Of a stretch of 64,000 nt of DNA, positions 13,827-27,397 are shown in pieces (the stretch's first letter is position 1; every line of letters starts with the position of its first letter). Source of the stretch: Erythrophleum ivorense (taxonomy: Eukaryota > Streptophyta > Magnoliopsida > Fabales > Fabaceae). The notes under the pieces were generated by a model. That model was given only the letters and a program-made list of their open reading frames with translations, ran no database searches and was not told the origin of the DNA. The stretch covers positions 806,001 to 870,000 of the forward strand of contig JAIUCV010000345.1 in assembly GCA_026724425.1 (NCBI GenBank). The letters are read 5' to 3'. The position numbers and the translations under genes are program-made.

Positions 13827-13960
13827 AGGTACACCTAAAGCAAAGTATATCTAAAATTTTTTTTTAAAACAGCTAATTTCCTCCTCCTCTTTTAGGCTAG
13901 GTACACTTAAAAAAATTTCCTAAAACAGCTAATTCCCTCCCCCTCTTTTAGGCGTGCTTT
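13827..13960. repeat. Short tandem duplication, period about 56 bp
   Basis: AAAACAGCTAATTTCC at 13866 recurs as AAAACAGCTAATTCCC at 13922. Both are followed by CTCC and CTCTTTTAGGC. A flanking TAGGTACACCTAAA / TAGGTACACTTAAA pair shows the unit extends to the left. It is diverged and noncoding. Confidence 0.8.
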
Positions 13961-16557
13961 GACTTTTCCTAGAGAGAGATGGAAGTGTTGTGTTGGCGGT
14001 TGTAGATGTGTAAACCATCGCAAGATTGATGAACTAGGAAACGTTGATATTTGTAAACATGACTCTATATATGGTTTATAGTTAGCAAATTAATGATTTA
14101 TTTTTTGAAAGATTTTTTTTAATTTGATTATCTAAAAATAAAAATTTTTAATTTAGTTTTTTAATAATCTCCTGTCAATCAAAATAGTTTTTCCATTTAA
14201 CCAAGTTACAGAGATTATCAGAGAAGCTAAAATGGCATGACGCCTTGCTCATATGACCTTAGGTGATGATATGGATGTGCCCATGTGTCATGAAGCTTTG
14301 AAAACAACGTTGTTTTGTCAAATTTCTAAAACCCACCTACACCTGCAATGAAACAACGTCGTGGCTCGCTCAACACACTACATTTTAAGATTAAATTAAA
14401 TTACTGATTTACTATAAGATTAAATTAGAGAGTTTTATTTTTAAAAAATTAAATTAAAAAAAGAGTAATCTGGATTAAATTATTAATTTATTTCAAACAC
14501 TTACTAAAATAAGTGTAAAAGTATATTTTATTATTTAAAAGACTCTTTTTAATGAATTTTTTTTGAATCGTTATATATTATATGTATATAGAATTTGTCG
14601 TAAAATTGCATTTCTAAATTCTTTGTATCAGTAGGAACAGTTAGAGTCAGCAGCCAGGGGGTAGAACACAGACATGGGCTTCACGGTGGCTTTTCATTGC
14701 ACTAACTTTCGGGTTTCTGGTGAGAATATGATATTACAGAAGTACCCAAATCAAAACCACTTGTTCTGTCTTAAATCTTAACCAATTATTGATGTTGAAG
14801 TAAAAAGATGGCATAACTTGAGCGTTCATAACTTGAGCGTTTATGAAGAAGCATGTCTTACATGTCAAAAATGAAGTCGGTCAAACACTGTTGAGCTGAG
14901 TTTGAATTAAGCATGGCTGATAAATTCTCAGTAAGACCCGTCAATAACAATATATAAATCAAATTAATTTTAAAAGAAAATATATAAACATGTTAGATAT
15001 AATCATATATATTTTACAATTTATTTACTTTATTTATATTTATACATAAGTTAGCAAATGTTATTAGTTGATCAAACAATCTGGTAAGCTTCTTGTTGAT
15101 TGGTCATCTTACGCAAAGTTCAAATACACATCAAAGGAGTGTAAGCAATTACCACATAACATCCATTTTATACTTTTCTAACCTAACTGCATAAAAGAGA
15201 AGCCTCCATTTTCTGTCTCTCTCTCTCTCTCTCTTCAATTCTTTTTCAGTACTGCTTGTTGGTTGGAAAATCAAACTGTCTCTGATGGCTTAAGATGATA
15301 AGCTAAGTGAGGGGTCCAAATCCAATATTGAGTGTATTAAGTAAAATTGGAATGGATATTATTGAACTTATTCAATGGCTTTGATGAGACAAACCCATCA
15401 AGTTCATTGGTTCAGAGTTTGCCCTTCAAACTAGCTATCGCAACTACTTCCATGATTATACACTTAATATATATATATATATATATATAATTTTATGTAC
15501 AAAATGGTTTTGTACGTATGTGAGGGAAACTGTGTGAGCAGAAAAAAATATTAAAGAAGGATAGATGGCTATGATCCAAAGCCAATCATTTTACATGGAC
15601 TTCAACCCGGACCATACTGCCATCACATGCATCACATTCTCAAATCGTCTTGATTTTCATAATAAATAATGATAACTCAGTTGATCTATTTTGTATTGTT
15701 TCTTTCCTCATCTCCTTATATAATTAATTTGAAGTGTCTGATTCTTTTTTTTTTTAATAACAAAATGCTTATTTGTCAAATAATTGATAAAGGCTACCTT
15801 TGTAATTTGAACCACAAAAGCAAATGGAAATATACTACTTAGAGACAACTATAATCCCCTTGGGTCCTTGAATGTTCTTGGGTCTTGTTCCCATATTTCG
15901 CACACTTTCTTCTTCTTGGATGTCCTTTCTCTCTAGCTCTCTCTCTCTCTCTTTTTTCACTGTACTTATTTTTATATGATTTTTTTAAAAGTAAATTAAA
16001 ATAAGTTCACTTGAGATTTAGCTGAGTGAGATATATATTGCAAAGAGTTTTTAATTTATTTTTTGTCATAAAAATTAACCTTTTGTATAATACATTTTTC
16101 TTTTGAAAAAATTTAGTTATGTTTATAGTCATATTAATAATTAAATATCCAATTTCATATTAAGATTTAAAATTAAATTAGCTATTTTTATTTTAATATT
16201 AAGAATTAAATTATAATCTCATCTTATGCAAAAAAAATTAACCTTATTTGACAAAAATAAATTACAGGATAATTTTTTTCAATATATATTAAATGTCAAG
16301 GAATCTAATAATATTTTTAAAATAAAACTTGTATCAAATATAATTTAATCAAACTTTTAAAAAAATAATATAATTTCCTTTTTTTATTATTATAATTACT
16401 GATGTTGATCAGACTAAATTTTTTTATTTTTAAATTTTAAAAATGTATTATTCTCTATTGACGTATTATATTTAAAATTTTATTTTTCAAGTGTTTTACA
16501 AAAGTATCATCCCAAATTGATGATAACCAAGGGTATTATCTCCTTGGTAAAATAATC
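13961..16557. other. Intergenic DNA upstream of the zinc-finger gene
   Basis: No gene seen. It contains a 15-bp perfect tandem duplication of CATAACTTGAGCGTT at 14813-14842. Around 14100-14470 the T-rich and A-rich ends suggest an old foldback repeat. Microsatellites are (TC)n at 15216-15234 and (AT)n at 15467-15489. The last few hundred bases may contain distal promoter elements of the gene at 16728. Confidence 0.5.
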
Positions 16558-16602
16558 CTATGGATAGTATATAATTTTTGTCAAATCCCCTTGAATCCCT
16601 TG

Positions 16603-16610
16603 TATAAATA
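16603..16610 (+). promoter_or_regulatory. TATA box of the C2H2 zinc-finger gene
   Basis: TATAAATA lies 118 bp before the ATG at 16728. This would place the transcription start near 16635 and give a leader of roughly 90 bases with pyrimidine-rich patches, which is normal for a plant gene. Confidence 0.7.
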
Positions 16611-16727
16611 GACCACAAAACATGCAAGAACACCTTAATATTAACCCATCATCGTCCCCACCATTTCTCCCATATCCCTCTTCCTGTCTCAAATTTTCAC
16701 TCCTCTCCTTCCTATCAATTTCCTCCC

Positions 16728-17504
16728 ATGGAGGATCACCAACTTCTCTACCCAACTAAAAGAACAAACCCCTTAAAGCTTTTCGGCTTCAGCGTCCACG
16801 AGCCACACATAATGGAAGAAGTAGATGAAGCTGTGCTTGCAGATGATGTCTCAGACCCAATCTCCAAGCCCATTTCCCCATCCGGCTCGCCGGATTCCGC
16901 CGCATCCGGCAGCGCCGGAGCTTTCCCTTCTTCCTCCGGCGACAGGAAATACGAGTGTCAGTATTGTTGCCGCGAATTTGCGAACTCGCAGGCACTCGGT
17001 GGGCACCAGAACGCTCACAAGAAAGAGCGTCAGCAGCTGAAGCGGGCCCAGTTACAAGCCTCGCGAAACGCCGCCGTTTCGTTCGTTCGGAACCCAATAA
17101 TCTCCGCCTTCGCTCCTCCGCCGCACTTGCTGGCTCCGGCGGGCCCGGTGGTGCTTCCGGCGGCATCTCAGCCGTCTTGGATCTACGTGCCGCCACGTGC
17201 CGCTCCTCCACCTTTCCACGTGTCGGTATCACACGGGTGCGTGTTCCCTTCGTCGGCGAATAGTACCATCTGTAATAGTAATAGCAGCTATAACAGTAGT
17301 AATTGTAATAATCAGGGTGGGAGATCGGCGGGTGGAGGGATGTTATCCTGTGGTAGTGGCGTAGGGGATTCGATGGGGTCGCAAATACAGGCCAGGGTCC
17401 ATGGGCCTTCTTTGAGTAGGTTTTCGAAAGGGGATGGTGGGCCCAACTTTGATGACCCATTGGGCTTGGACTTGCATCTAAGCCTTGCACCAGCTGCGCC
17501 ATGA
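16728..17504 (+). CDS. C2H2 zinc-finger transcription factor, GIS/ZFP5/ZFP6/ZFP8 group
   Basis: This is an intronless 258-residue protein. It has a conserved KLFGF motif at residues 17-21 and one plant-type C2H2 finger: C77-x2-C80-x12-H93-x3-H97, with QALGGH at 88-93 followed by basic QNAHKKERQQLKR. The middle is rich in Pro/Ala, then Ser/Asn/Gly. The C-terminal LDLHLSL (247-253) is an EAR-type LxLxL repressor motif. This domain order matches the Arabidopsis GIS, GIS2, ZFP5, ZFP6 and ZFP8 proteins, nuclear DNA-binding factors that act in gibberellin and cytokinin control of trichome initiation. Which member is orthologous cannot be decided by eye. The ATG is the first in frame, 118 bp after a TATA box. 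The gene is clearly more GC-rich than its surroundings, as is usual for a conserved exon here. The long minus-strand ORF opposite it is a shadow. Confidence 0.93.
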   Translation: MEDHQLLYPTKRTNPLKLFGFSVHEPHIMEEVDEAVLADDVSDPISKPISPSGSPDSAASGSAGAFPSSSGDRKYECQYCCREFANSQALGGHQNAHKKERQQLKRAQLQASRNAAVSFVRNPIISAFAPPPHLLAPAGPVVLPAASQPSWIYVPPRAAPPPFHVSVSHGCVFPSSANSTICNSNSSYNSSNCNNQGGRSAGGGMLSCGSGVGDSMGSQIQARVHGPSLSRFSKGDGGPNFDDPLGLDLHLSLAPAAP

Positions 17505-20500
17505 TGATTGTCGGCTCGGCTTGAAAGTGGGAGTGATTTAGCCAGCTCTAGGTTCAGCGGTGAGGCCCCACTAAGGGGGTTTATATGGCTTCTTTGTGAG
17601 CTTTGAGAGATTATAAGGCTCACTTAACTTCTTGTACATTTTCACATTTATTTTTTAATTTTTTTAAGCAACTGATTTCACTTAGTACACATTGCAGTCG
17701 TTGCTCATTCTCCATATAGACTGATTTTCTTTTACATTTTTTTTCCAGCATCAATTATTCTATTTTTTGTACATTTGGGTACTCTCCATTTATAGGTTCA
17801 TAGGATTTTTCTAACAAATTGCCTATAATTTAATAAGAATTAAGAAGTCATTTCATTAATCAAATTAGCTAGCTAGTTATGCGGTCGTAACTTTTAAATA
17901 ATCCCAAAATATGGATTCAAACACATAATTGGTTTTCTTTTTTCTAATTAGTTTAGTTTCCATAGAGATTTCAATTCACATTTTTTATGTTGGAAATAAT
18001 CCCAATATTATTGAGTTAAAACTCATTGATATTGATTTTTTAACAATGAAAACCAAAACCCAACAAAAAATCATAATTACTTTTCATTATATATATTTAT
18101 ATATTTTAAAATTTTTGCGAGACCCCTTAGTAGGCAAACATATGTGTGGACCACCATTTTACCATTTGAGGGTACATTGGGTATCATAACCATATGAGAA
18201 AAAGTAAAAAAAGATAAAAAAAAAATCATATTTGTATTTTTTGTTATATTTTATCTATTTTTTTCCATTTTTTTCTATTTCATTTCCGCCAACCAAACTT
18301 GCCCCTTGCGTTCAAGATTGGAAGCCAATCGCAACTGAAGTCTAGCTAGCTAGGCTTATGTATTACGGTATTGATACATTAACCAAATTAATTTCCACTC
18401 CCAAATCCTAATCCTTTTTTGTTTGGTAGAAAAATCCTGATCTTTTCTCTCTCTCTCTCTCTTATGAAGGCCCACAATAAATGGTTGGACAGGTAGGACA
18501 TGGAAAGTACAATAAGTGTGAAAATTATGTGGGATTTGTCTAGAGTTTCTGCCGAATTTTAATAAAGTCGTTAATGGTACAAAATTTGTATTCACATGAG
18601 TCACAGAAGTCTTTGAAAGTGTACTTGGTTGAGGTGAAATTGGAGAGAAAAGCATATCCTAACGTTTGTAAAGTGCTTTATTAATGCTGTAAGTTACTAT
18701 GCATACTTTGGTGAATTAATATGCTCTTTTGCTTTAATTATATTTTCAGACAAGCAATTTATTGAATCCTACAAATCCGGCATTAATTAATCAACAATTT
18801 TAACAGGGGCAAAAGAGGCTTCCTGTGTAAAGGATTATACGGTTTTGATAGTAGACTTTTTTATTTTTTTGTCTGTTCCTTTTGTGGGGAAGAAAGTGGT
18901 CACATATCGAGTTTGAAATTTAATTTTATAAAAAAATTTATGAATAATGTTTAAATATTTCTTTTAAAATTGACAAAAGTTATGTCTTTGATCCCACCAT
19001 TGGTGAGGTAAAATAATATGTTTGTTCTTTAATATGTCATTATATCAATTAATTCAAGGAAAACCTTATTTATTTGAGTTCATATTTTCAGTTCTCATGT
19101 AATATGTTACTATAACAATTTATTTTTAAATTATGGTTGATTTGTTAAATTTTAAAAAATATAAATAATATATTGTACTTTAAAAAAAAAAACTATCAGA
19201 GTACAATAAATTTTTGTCATTTGAACGTGAAACTTACAGTGGCTTGTTCTGTATTAATTGAAAAACAACCATCTATGTGACTTAATAATAGAAGAAAGAG
19301 AAATCATAAAAGAGAGAATATTCAGATGAAGATTGATATTAATTCAATTGTTCCCTTATAGATATGTTTGGTGAGTCATGATGTTTCTGCCTCCCAGAAA
19401 AGGTGAAGTATTATCATTGCAAGATTTTCTAGTCTCTCTGAAAGCTTCAACAAACGCTTTGATGATTTGTTGGTGTCTCTTATTTTCATCTTGACTAGGA
19501 GTTGATACAATATGTGGGACCAAATAAAGAAACATGCAGACCCATTTCCACAGGCCATAATTAATTTGAAATGTTGAGTTTGATTGTGAAAGGACTAAAA
19601 ATCTAATGCTTAGAGTCAAGCACCATAATCTTTCATTGTCTCCCATAATTCACTGACTAACCTTCATATATAATCAGTAAGTTGCTGTCCAAACACAAGG
19701 GAATTGAAAAGCTGATAGAGAGAGTGTTTGTTGAGAAGATGGTAGACAGAAATGGCTTCTAACTCTCTAGCTAGCTAGAAGGCTAGTAACTTGTGGGTAA
19801 TTTAGACAAGGCTTCCCAGCCGGTTGCGCCATAATTATCTAATGCACAGCAAGGAAACACTATAGCTGGTGAATTAATAATTTGAAAACCCAAAATATAA
19901 AAAACAAGAAAATTATTGTGATGTTCAAAGTGTATTGATATCTTGTACCCTAAATAACATTATTATGAATTTGAATATTTTTATCTAATAGTTCATGTTA
20001 ATTTCAAGCGAAGAGAGTATTCATTCTTTATGGAGTCGTTTTGGTATCCTGCATTTCCTAACATTTTAAATATTATGGTTTAGGATACTCATGTGCTAAA
20101 GAGGATTTCCACCATATGATAATTGAAAATTGTTATAAAAGATAATACATTTGTTATTTTAAAAAAAAGTAACAAAAAATTTAGTATAAGCTCATACCAC
20201 TTAAAATTATGTCATTTCTCCTAATTTTTTAATGGTATCATACACCTTGAATGTGTGTGTGTTGACAGTTGGTATATCCCAATTGAAGACTTCTTGTTTG
20301 TTCTTTTCCGAACTTAAAGTGAAGTTCAGAAATTGAAAATTGAAATAATATGGAATTAAAAGATATATAACACAAGGTCGGTGCTTGTTTGCCACCATTA
20401 TTGAGATCCTTCATCCATGCACAACTCAAATGGAAGATTTGATCACTTAAAAGTGTTTTAATTAAAAATCAAGGGGTGTGGATGATACCGTCATCTGCCC

Positions 20501-22205
20501 AGCTAGCTGAACCATAAGGTTAGATTTTAGCTTGGTTGGAAATAGCTGGGTGAAGTTGGTTTCCACAAGGCAACTTATACAAGGGAAAAGAATATAATTA
20601 AATACTTGAGACCTATAATGCTTTTTGACTTTTTCTTTAAACCCCCCTTGCCTTCTCATATGTGATTTGCAATTGCTTGAACTACTTGATAGTTTTTGTT
20701 CGATTTGTGGAAGAGAATGATGATAGACTTTGAAAACACGACAGTTGGAAAAACTTAATTGTTCCTTCATTAGAGCTTTTTGACATATTAGTAAATCACC
20801 TGTGGTTGGTGACAAAGAACTTAGAAAACCTAACTCATTCCCACAACTTTGCCTCATGGAACACTATGTTAACTGTGGATTATTGGACCCCACTATGAGC
20901 ATAAAACTCTATTATTCTCACAAGGGTCACACATGCAAGTCACCCCCTAGGGAAGCTAGCTTTTTTTTTTTGGGTTAATTTTAACCCACAAAAGGAAAAA
21001 TTAAAAAAGAGGAGAAATAGCCAAAGTAAGTTGAACCATCCTTTCACTTCTTAGTCACCAAAATCTAATCGAATCAGAGGCATGATTAAGCATGTACAGC
21101 AAGAGTAAGCAGCACTATTAGCCTTCCCCAAGTATGTTGGGACCATGGAATTATGCTCTTAATGAGGTAGTCATTTTCTCTTCCTGCAATTGGCTTGAGC
21201 TTGATAGGGAAGAGACTAGAGAGATAGTTCAGCCATCATGTTCTGCGTGTTAGATATCATACCCAATTAATAAAGTAACCATTTAGTGTTTAGCAGATAA
21301 TGACTTCAGAAAACTAGTGCATTTTCTTAAAAAAATTGTTTAAGTAGATTTAATCCTAAAATTTAAATAGATGAAATTAATTATTAATAAACATATAAAC
21401 GTGTTACAATTGGAATCCCACTTAAATATATGTACCCATATATTAAATTATGTGTTTTTTTAATTGACTTGATGCATTTATTTTTAATTATATAGTAGGT
21501 TGAATTTACATAATGACTTGAGAAAACTAGTATATTTTGTAATAAAATTGTTTAAGTAGATTAAACTAATTGTTGATAAACATTACGAAACATGTCAAAG
21601 GTGAATAATTTGTATATAGATATATATCTTGCGATTAATTTAATCTATTTATTATATTTATTTTTAATAGACCAAGTTTACTTAAAAAAACTTCAATTTT
21701 GTATATATAAGTGTACCTTTCAAAGTCTTTGTCTCCGTGTGCTATAGAGATTTCCCACTATTGGCCAATAAGGATTTCACAACTAAGGTAGATGGACATT
21801 GCTAGAGTTGGAAGATGACTAAGACTGAATTCTTTTCTTTCCTTTCTTTCGTTTCGTACCCACAAACATGGACCTTGATTGGCTGCAACACGTTAACGTA
21901 ACGTGTGTTTGTTCAGAGATAGCTAGCTATTTTTAATTAATATTAAAACTAGAGAAAAGTTACATGACAATTAATTAAACCACATGGAGAATTTTTTTAT
22001 ATAGATATAGTGACATATATGTGTTTTGGCATTATGATATGTGCAAGTTGTTTACCACAAGAGCAATGCTTGTAAGTCTTGGTTTCTTGTGAAGTTGATT
22101 CATCATCTTCATCTGGTAATTAGAGTTGGTTATCTATAATCATTTTTTCTTGTACATTTGCTTCAATTTGATGTTTGTTTGCAAAAAGAGCATAAGCTGT
22201 GCTTT
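17505..22205. other. Intergenic, no gene supported
   Basis: The first 150 bp are probably 3' UTR of the zinc-finger gene. Around 18170-18305 a foldback-like segment runs from TTGGGTATCATAACCATATG to CCGCCAACCAAACTTGCCCC with A-rich and T-rich inner arms, probably a MITE. The 131-codon minus-strand ORF at 20462-20857 is the longest unexplained frame. It has no motif I recognise and no promoter-like context, so I do not call it a gene. Confidence 0.5.
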
Positions 22206-22690
22206 TAAGCAGAATTGTCAAAGTGTATTTAACTCGACGTGTTAGTTCGGTTAACTCATTGAATAAAGTGAAGTGGATCAAATTTTTTTAAGAGTCGTTT
22301 AAAAGTTGATCATTTCAACTTAGCTTGTTTAATTAGTAGGTTCAACTAGAATAATTCGTGTATACGGGGTTAACTCATTTTTTTTATTTTGTTAAATAAT
22401 ATTTTTGTGGTATAATAATTTTTATGATTTAAATTTATAAAATTTGTGATTTTAACTTTATTTTAATTTTTAAATTGATATATGATTTTATTTTGATTAA
22501 TTATTGAAATATCGTATTCCTTTTCTTTTTGGCCAAAACATAGTGCTCTCTTGTAACCCAATATTTCACCCAAATGAGCTGAGCTTGTAATGTTTTGGGG
22601 ACTTGCATAAAAACAAGTCAACACGACCTAAATTATTTTTTGTCAATTGGGTAAATCGGTTTAATTATTTAGTTTATTTTGACAGATCTA
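22206..22690. repeat. MITE-like element with GTCAA-type ends
   Basis: The left end AATTGTCAAAGTGTATTTAA and the inverted right end AGATCTGTCAAAATAAACTA are related. Inside each is a GTTAACTC / GTTGACTTG-like block. This resembles common plant MITEs whose ends read as a GGTTAACCCG-type core. A similar sequence lies at 61.14-61.93 kb. The edges are approximate. Confidence 0.4.
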
Positions 22691-24879
22691 TTGTTGAACT
22701 GTTTTAACAAGAGAAAATGGAGGAAGTAAAATGTTATATATATATATATATATATATATATGACATGCATATTAAAAAAGAAAGGAAGCCTTCCAATATA
22801 TCAAATGAACCAGGAGTGTCATTATATGGTGTTGGGCTGGCATGAGTATTGTACAGAAATGGTCTTCCACTTTTCGGGTAAATATTTTTTATTAAATTAC
22901 ATTATGTTTAAGTTTAACCTAATGCAGTCAGTGAAAAGTGTAACACTATATATATATATATATATATATCCTCTTCTGAAAAGTTAATTTATTGGTCAGC
23001 GCACTGAGGCTTATACTAAAACCATCCCCTACGTTTCTCCAAAAGTGAACTAGAGGGATGAAATCCGTGAAGAAAAATATTAGATTAATCGATCGAAAAT
23101 GTGTTGTTTATGTCATATCTGATATTCAAGCTTTTAAACAATGCACTTAAGTCTTCGTAGGCAATAGGTATTACATGGTAGAATAAATGATTTTAGTAAT
23201 GGTCTCGGGAAAAATCACTACGGTCAAGAACCATCTCGTAGAATAGTCAATATAATAACATGTCCTTTCTCATTAAAGAAGGCATTTTGTTTTATTATAT
23301 GACTAACCCTCGTCCACTTCCCCGTTAGGTAACTTCCTATATAACTAATAATCCTCTAATTTATCATACTTTTTTATCATTTTAAAAGGCTTATTCTATA
23401 AATATTGAGTCTATTATATGTTTCTAGAATATAAATTTTACTTTCATTTATTTAATTTTGAGTTAATTTTTATTTTAATTAAGCATAAGTTGTGTTTCAT
23501 ATTTTCAGTTAAATTTTTAAGTTAAATTATTTAATCTTCTTTAATAGATTATAAATAATAATTAGATTACTTTTATGTTTTTGTAAGATTAGAAATGCAA
23601 AGCAACAAAAATTGAGAATATTGTTGAAATGGGTAAAAAAATTAGTGTTGAAAGTAAAACCTATTGCTAAAAGGAATTCCAACATTATAGTGGCAAAATT
23701 TAGCATTGTGGCACCCAGAAATAAAAATAATGTTTTCCGTTTTGATTTGTGGGCTTCTAAGTAGGGTTTTGACACTTTGCAAAGGAGGCTGCCATTCTAG
23801 GCGTTTGGGGAGGCAGAAGGGAGCTTGGCAAGTGCTTCATGCCATGGGAGAAGCTTACTTTTTGAGGTGATTCATTGATTAATTTTATTTTTTTCTTCTT
23901 TCCTTGCTTTTTTTTTTTAATATTTCTATACCCATTTGATGTATGTTTTATTATTCATGATTTAAATCTTGTATTTATGAGTTAAACTTGTTAATTTGAA
24001 ATTATGATGAGTCTTAGCACGTAGTATGTTGTAATTTTTTTTTTTTGGCCTTCAATTTTAACTATGATTTATTCACTCAATCTTTGTTCTACATGCTTCT
24101 AAGTATGTAAAAAATATTAGAAGATTTAGGTAGCCTAAATGAATTTTAAAAAAAAATAGAAGTAGATTATAGATTGGATAATTCACGAAGCTTGCAATCT
24201 TAAGTGGATTAATTTGTTTGTAAGATAGAAATATATCTATTAGTCTCACATAGCTATATTAGGATTTATTTTTGTTTAAGCCTTTCATTCAAATACATAA
24301 GGGATTACAAATTGGTTTAGAGAAAGGCCTGTAAGTAATTCAAAAGATTCTTGTAAGTAAATTAGAGTCTTATATTAGCAAATATCATCATTAAAAGTAA
24401 TGTAAAGAGAAGTTGATTGATTTCTTATGAAATGTTAGAGAGAATCATTATCCTAATCTTTGACTTCTTAAGTTAGTCTAGAATGTTGTTTCCCTTTATT
24501 TTGCATTTTTATAATTTTTACTTAGTTTAAATTCCAATCCCCTTTATTGTTCGTTTAATTTAAATTAAAATATATAATTTTAATATTTAAAAATTATCTT
24601 AATAACAAATTTTCATGAGAACGATACCCTCTTCATCATTATATTACTTATATAATATATATACTTGCGTATACACTTTCATAGCACAACAATGACATAT
24701 TTTCAATAATAAGAAGAATATTAGGACCACCTTATTTTAAAAATAAAATATTATTTTATTAGAACTTTTTAATTATTTAATTCCATTTTTAAAATATATT
24801 ACATTTTTCCACTTGATCTAAATATAATTTGCCATATATCATGGTCATGGGTAAATTAAATACATATTACAAAAAATTA
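22691..24879. other. Intergenic, microsatellites only
   Basis: (TA)n runs lie at 22734-22761 and 22948-22969. No coding motif is seen. A 350-bp stretch around 23530-23870 is slightly richer in GC but has no supported gene. Confidence 0.5.
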
Positions 24880-25830
24880 TAGTGGTAAATCCTTTAAATA
24901 AATAAGGATTGTCTTCCATAAATTGCTTATAATATATCTTTAAGCTTTATAGAGTACTAATCTTTATATGAATTTATCTCAAAACAAGAGATAAACTCAG
25001 CCTCTATGTTGAAGTAGCAATCAATAACAAAACTTTTTAATAAAATAGCCCCTTCAGCAATCAAAAACATGAATTTAAATGTTAATTTCTTTACGTCTAC
25101 ACATTCTATCAAATTCGAGTTTGAATAGCTAATAACTTTAAAGTCATCAATTTTTCTTTAAGCATATAATCTTTCATATCCTAAAAGTATCACATAACTT
25201 TTTGAACAACTCTCCAATAATCCATCCAAGGATTACTTTGGTATCTTTCTAATGTGCTTATAGCAAAAGTTATATTTGATCTTATATAAACTTGAAACAT
25301 TCATCATACTTCCTATTGCTAAAGCATATTAAATACTCGTCATCTCTTTCTTCTCTAATTTATTATTGAAACATTAAAATATGTTAAATTTGTCCCATCT
25401 CATAATAGTTGTCCTGCTAAATAAATAGTTTTTTATTCAAAATCATTCAAGAACTTTATTTATATAAGTTTCTTATGTTAATCTTACAATACTTTAAAGC
25501 CCATCTCTATGAATATGCCTATGTCATAGGATGTCCCATCCATACTTTTTATATCAAAGTTCTTGAATAAGGACAATTTTACCTCGTTTAACAGCCCTAA
25601 ATTCCTAGATATGAACAATATGTCACCTACATATAAGACCAAAAGCATAATTTTACTTTCATTAACTTTATAATATGTATATTGATTCATGATATGTTCA
25701 ACAAAACTAAAAAAGAAAATGTGATCATATCATAAAATTTAAAATACCACTATCATTAGATTTGCTTGAATTCATAAATGGATTTTTTTTTAATTTATAA
25801 ACCAAATTCTCACTGGCACTTCACCTGATA
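24880..25830 (-). mobile_element. Decayed Ty1/copia retrotransposon fragment (RT and RNase H)
   Basis: Read on the minus strand in shifting frames, the order is that of copia polymerase. It runs from a KSIYEFKQ block near 25770-25790, through WYFKF and NQYTYYKV, to the RT core LVLYVGDILF around 25610-25640, where the usual YVDD has Gly for the first Asp. Next comes NEVKLSLFKNFDIKSM. Near 25230 is NPWMDYWRVVQKVM. The RNase H-like block YSNSNLIECVDVKK, at about 25080-25130, has Asn where Asp is expected, and EAEFISCFE lies near 24980. Stops and frameshifts are frequent, and no LTR, integrase or protease is recognisable. A possible CFNCG zinc-knuckle remnant lies near 25980-25998, too weak to include. 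Confidence 0.8.
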
Positions 25831-27039
25831 GATTGCATGTCAATTTTTTTTAAAATAAGTACAGTTTGCGAACAAATAATGTCAGGTACACATTTGTTTA
25901 ATTAAATACCCATTTTGTTTTGCCCCGTTTAATGTAAGGACACTTATCTAAAATATAATCATTCTCACATGTGAATAGATTCAACTGCCGCAATTAAAAC
26001 AAAGTTTTAGCATTTAAACAAAATTTTGTTTGCCCCACAAACAAATAAATTTAAACATAACTATAATTAATTTCGAATGGCTCTTTCGATTATGCATTAT
26101 ATAGATCCATGGAACTACCACCTGCGTATACCTAAACTGAGCTTTTTTTGTCCTGATAAGCCCGATCACAACTCCAACTGAATTCTTTCAAACACATGGC
26201 TATTTTATAAAATGCCCATGCATAGCAGAGGTTACCCTCCAAAAATCTTATATGCTCGACATAGTCATATATGTTAGAGGATATTCACGAATCTTTTAAT
26301 TAGTCATGAATCATGGATAAGAATTTAAGGTGCACTCCACAAAAACGGGGCTCTATATCATAAATAATGCACTAGTTTTTAAATTTATTGAATCATGGCA
26401 CTTTGTATTTATTAAATTAAGGTGGTGCTTATTTATTGTGACTTTACATTTTCTACGAAACTGCCATATGACGCTAAGATTCTCAATGTACTACTCAGAA
26501 CAATAAGACCATAAAAATGATATATGACTTTTCACAGAACAAATCATAGACTTTTTTATTTCTGATAAATTCAAGCAAGCAAGTTAGATACGAGCAAGGT
26601 CCACTTCCCACTCGTTTGAGTCTATCATATATTCTAGAGCACATAAATCCAACGAACAACATACCTAAATTCTCTTGTTGCTTTTTTCCTAACTAAGTAT
26701 TATGGGGTTTAAGTAACAATAAACATAATTACATCTCCAACTAGTGACAACCAATCAATTTATTTTTAATAATGAATATAATCGCTGACATGATTGTAGG
26801 ATATGAAGCAACAAAGTCTTTGGGTTGTGTTTGAATGAAGTAATTTAAGAGGAGAAAGTATGTTTTAGAGGTAACTTAATTACTCCATTAAAAAATTCTT
26901 TTGGATTAGAAAGGATGGAATTTTTAAATTTCTGTGGTAATTCAATTAAGCAAATTTAGAAAAATTTAAAATTCCATCTGAATAGACGGAATTTTCAAAA
27001 TTTTATTCTCTCTCACTTTTGGAGAATTAATTTTTTGAT
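25831..27039. other. Intergenic, possible further retroelement debris
   Basis: No gene seen. Some of this may be eroded copia DNA. From about 26818, TTGTGTTTGAATGAAG followed by purine-rich sequence resembles the left ends of the foldback elements at 28944 and 55240. Confidence 0.4.
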
Positions 27040-27397
27040 AAATATGTATTTTTAATACATATATATACATAAATGTATATAAACAAAGACCAATGCACAA
27101 TCGTATATGTACATGCACGTCGGCATATGCATACATGTGAATGCAGACACGTAAATGCTTGTAAACATATATATACATGTGTACATAGATGACACATTCC
27201 ACATGTTGCAAACGCATGCGTGTATATATATATATATATATATATACATGCACATGCGTACATGTTTGGCTAAATGCTTGTAAACAATCCTGCGTGTATA
27301 TTTTTTTCATATGCACACACATGTGCACTCTCATATACAATACAAACACACTTTTACATGTAGGGTGAGTGCATTATGTGCATGTTGTCTCCAAATA

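Noticed and set aside
16789..17502. 237-codon minus-strand ORF opposite the zinc-finger gene
   Set aside because: It is the antisense shadow of a strongly conserved C2H2 gene and has no motif of its own.
18356..19646. Minus-strand ORFs of 96-99 codons
   Set aside because: No recognisable domain, no promoter context, and composition typical of the surrounding noncoding DNA.
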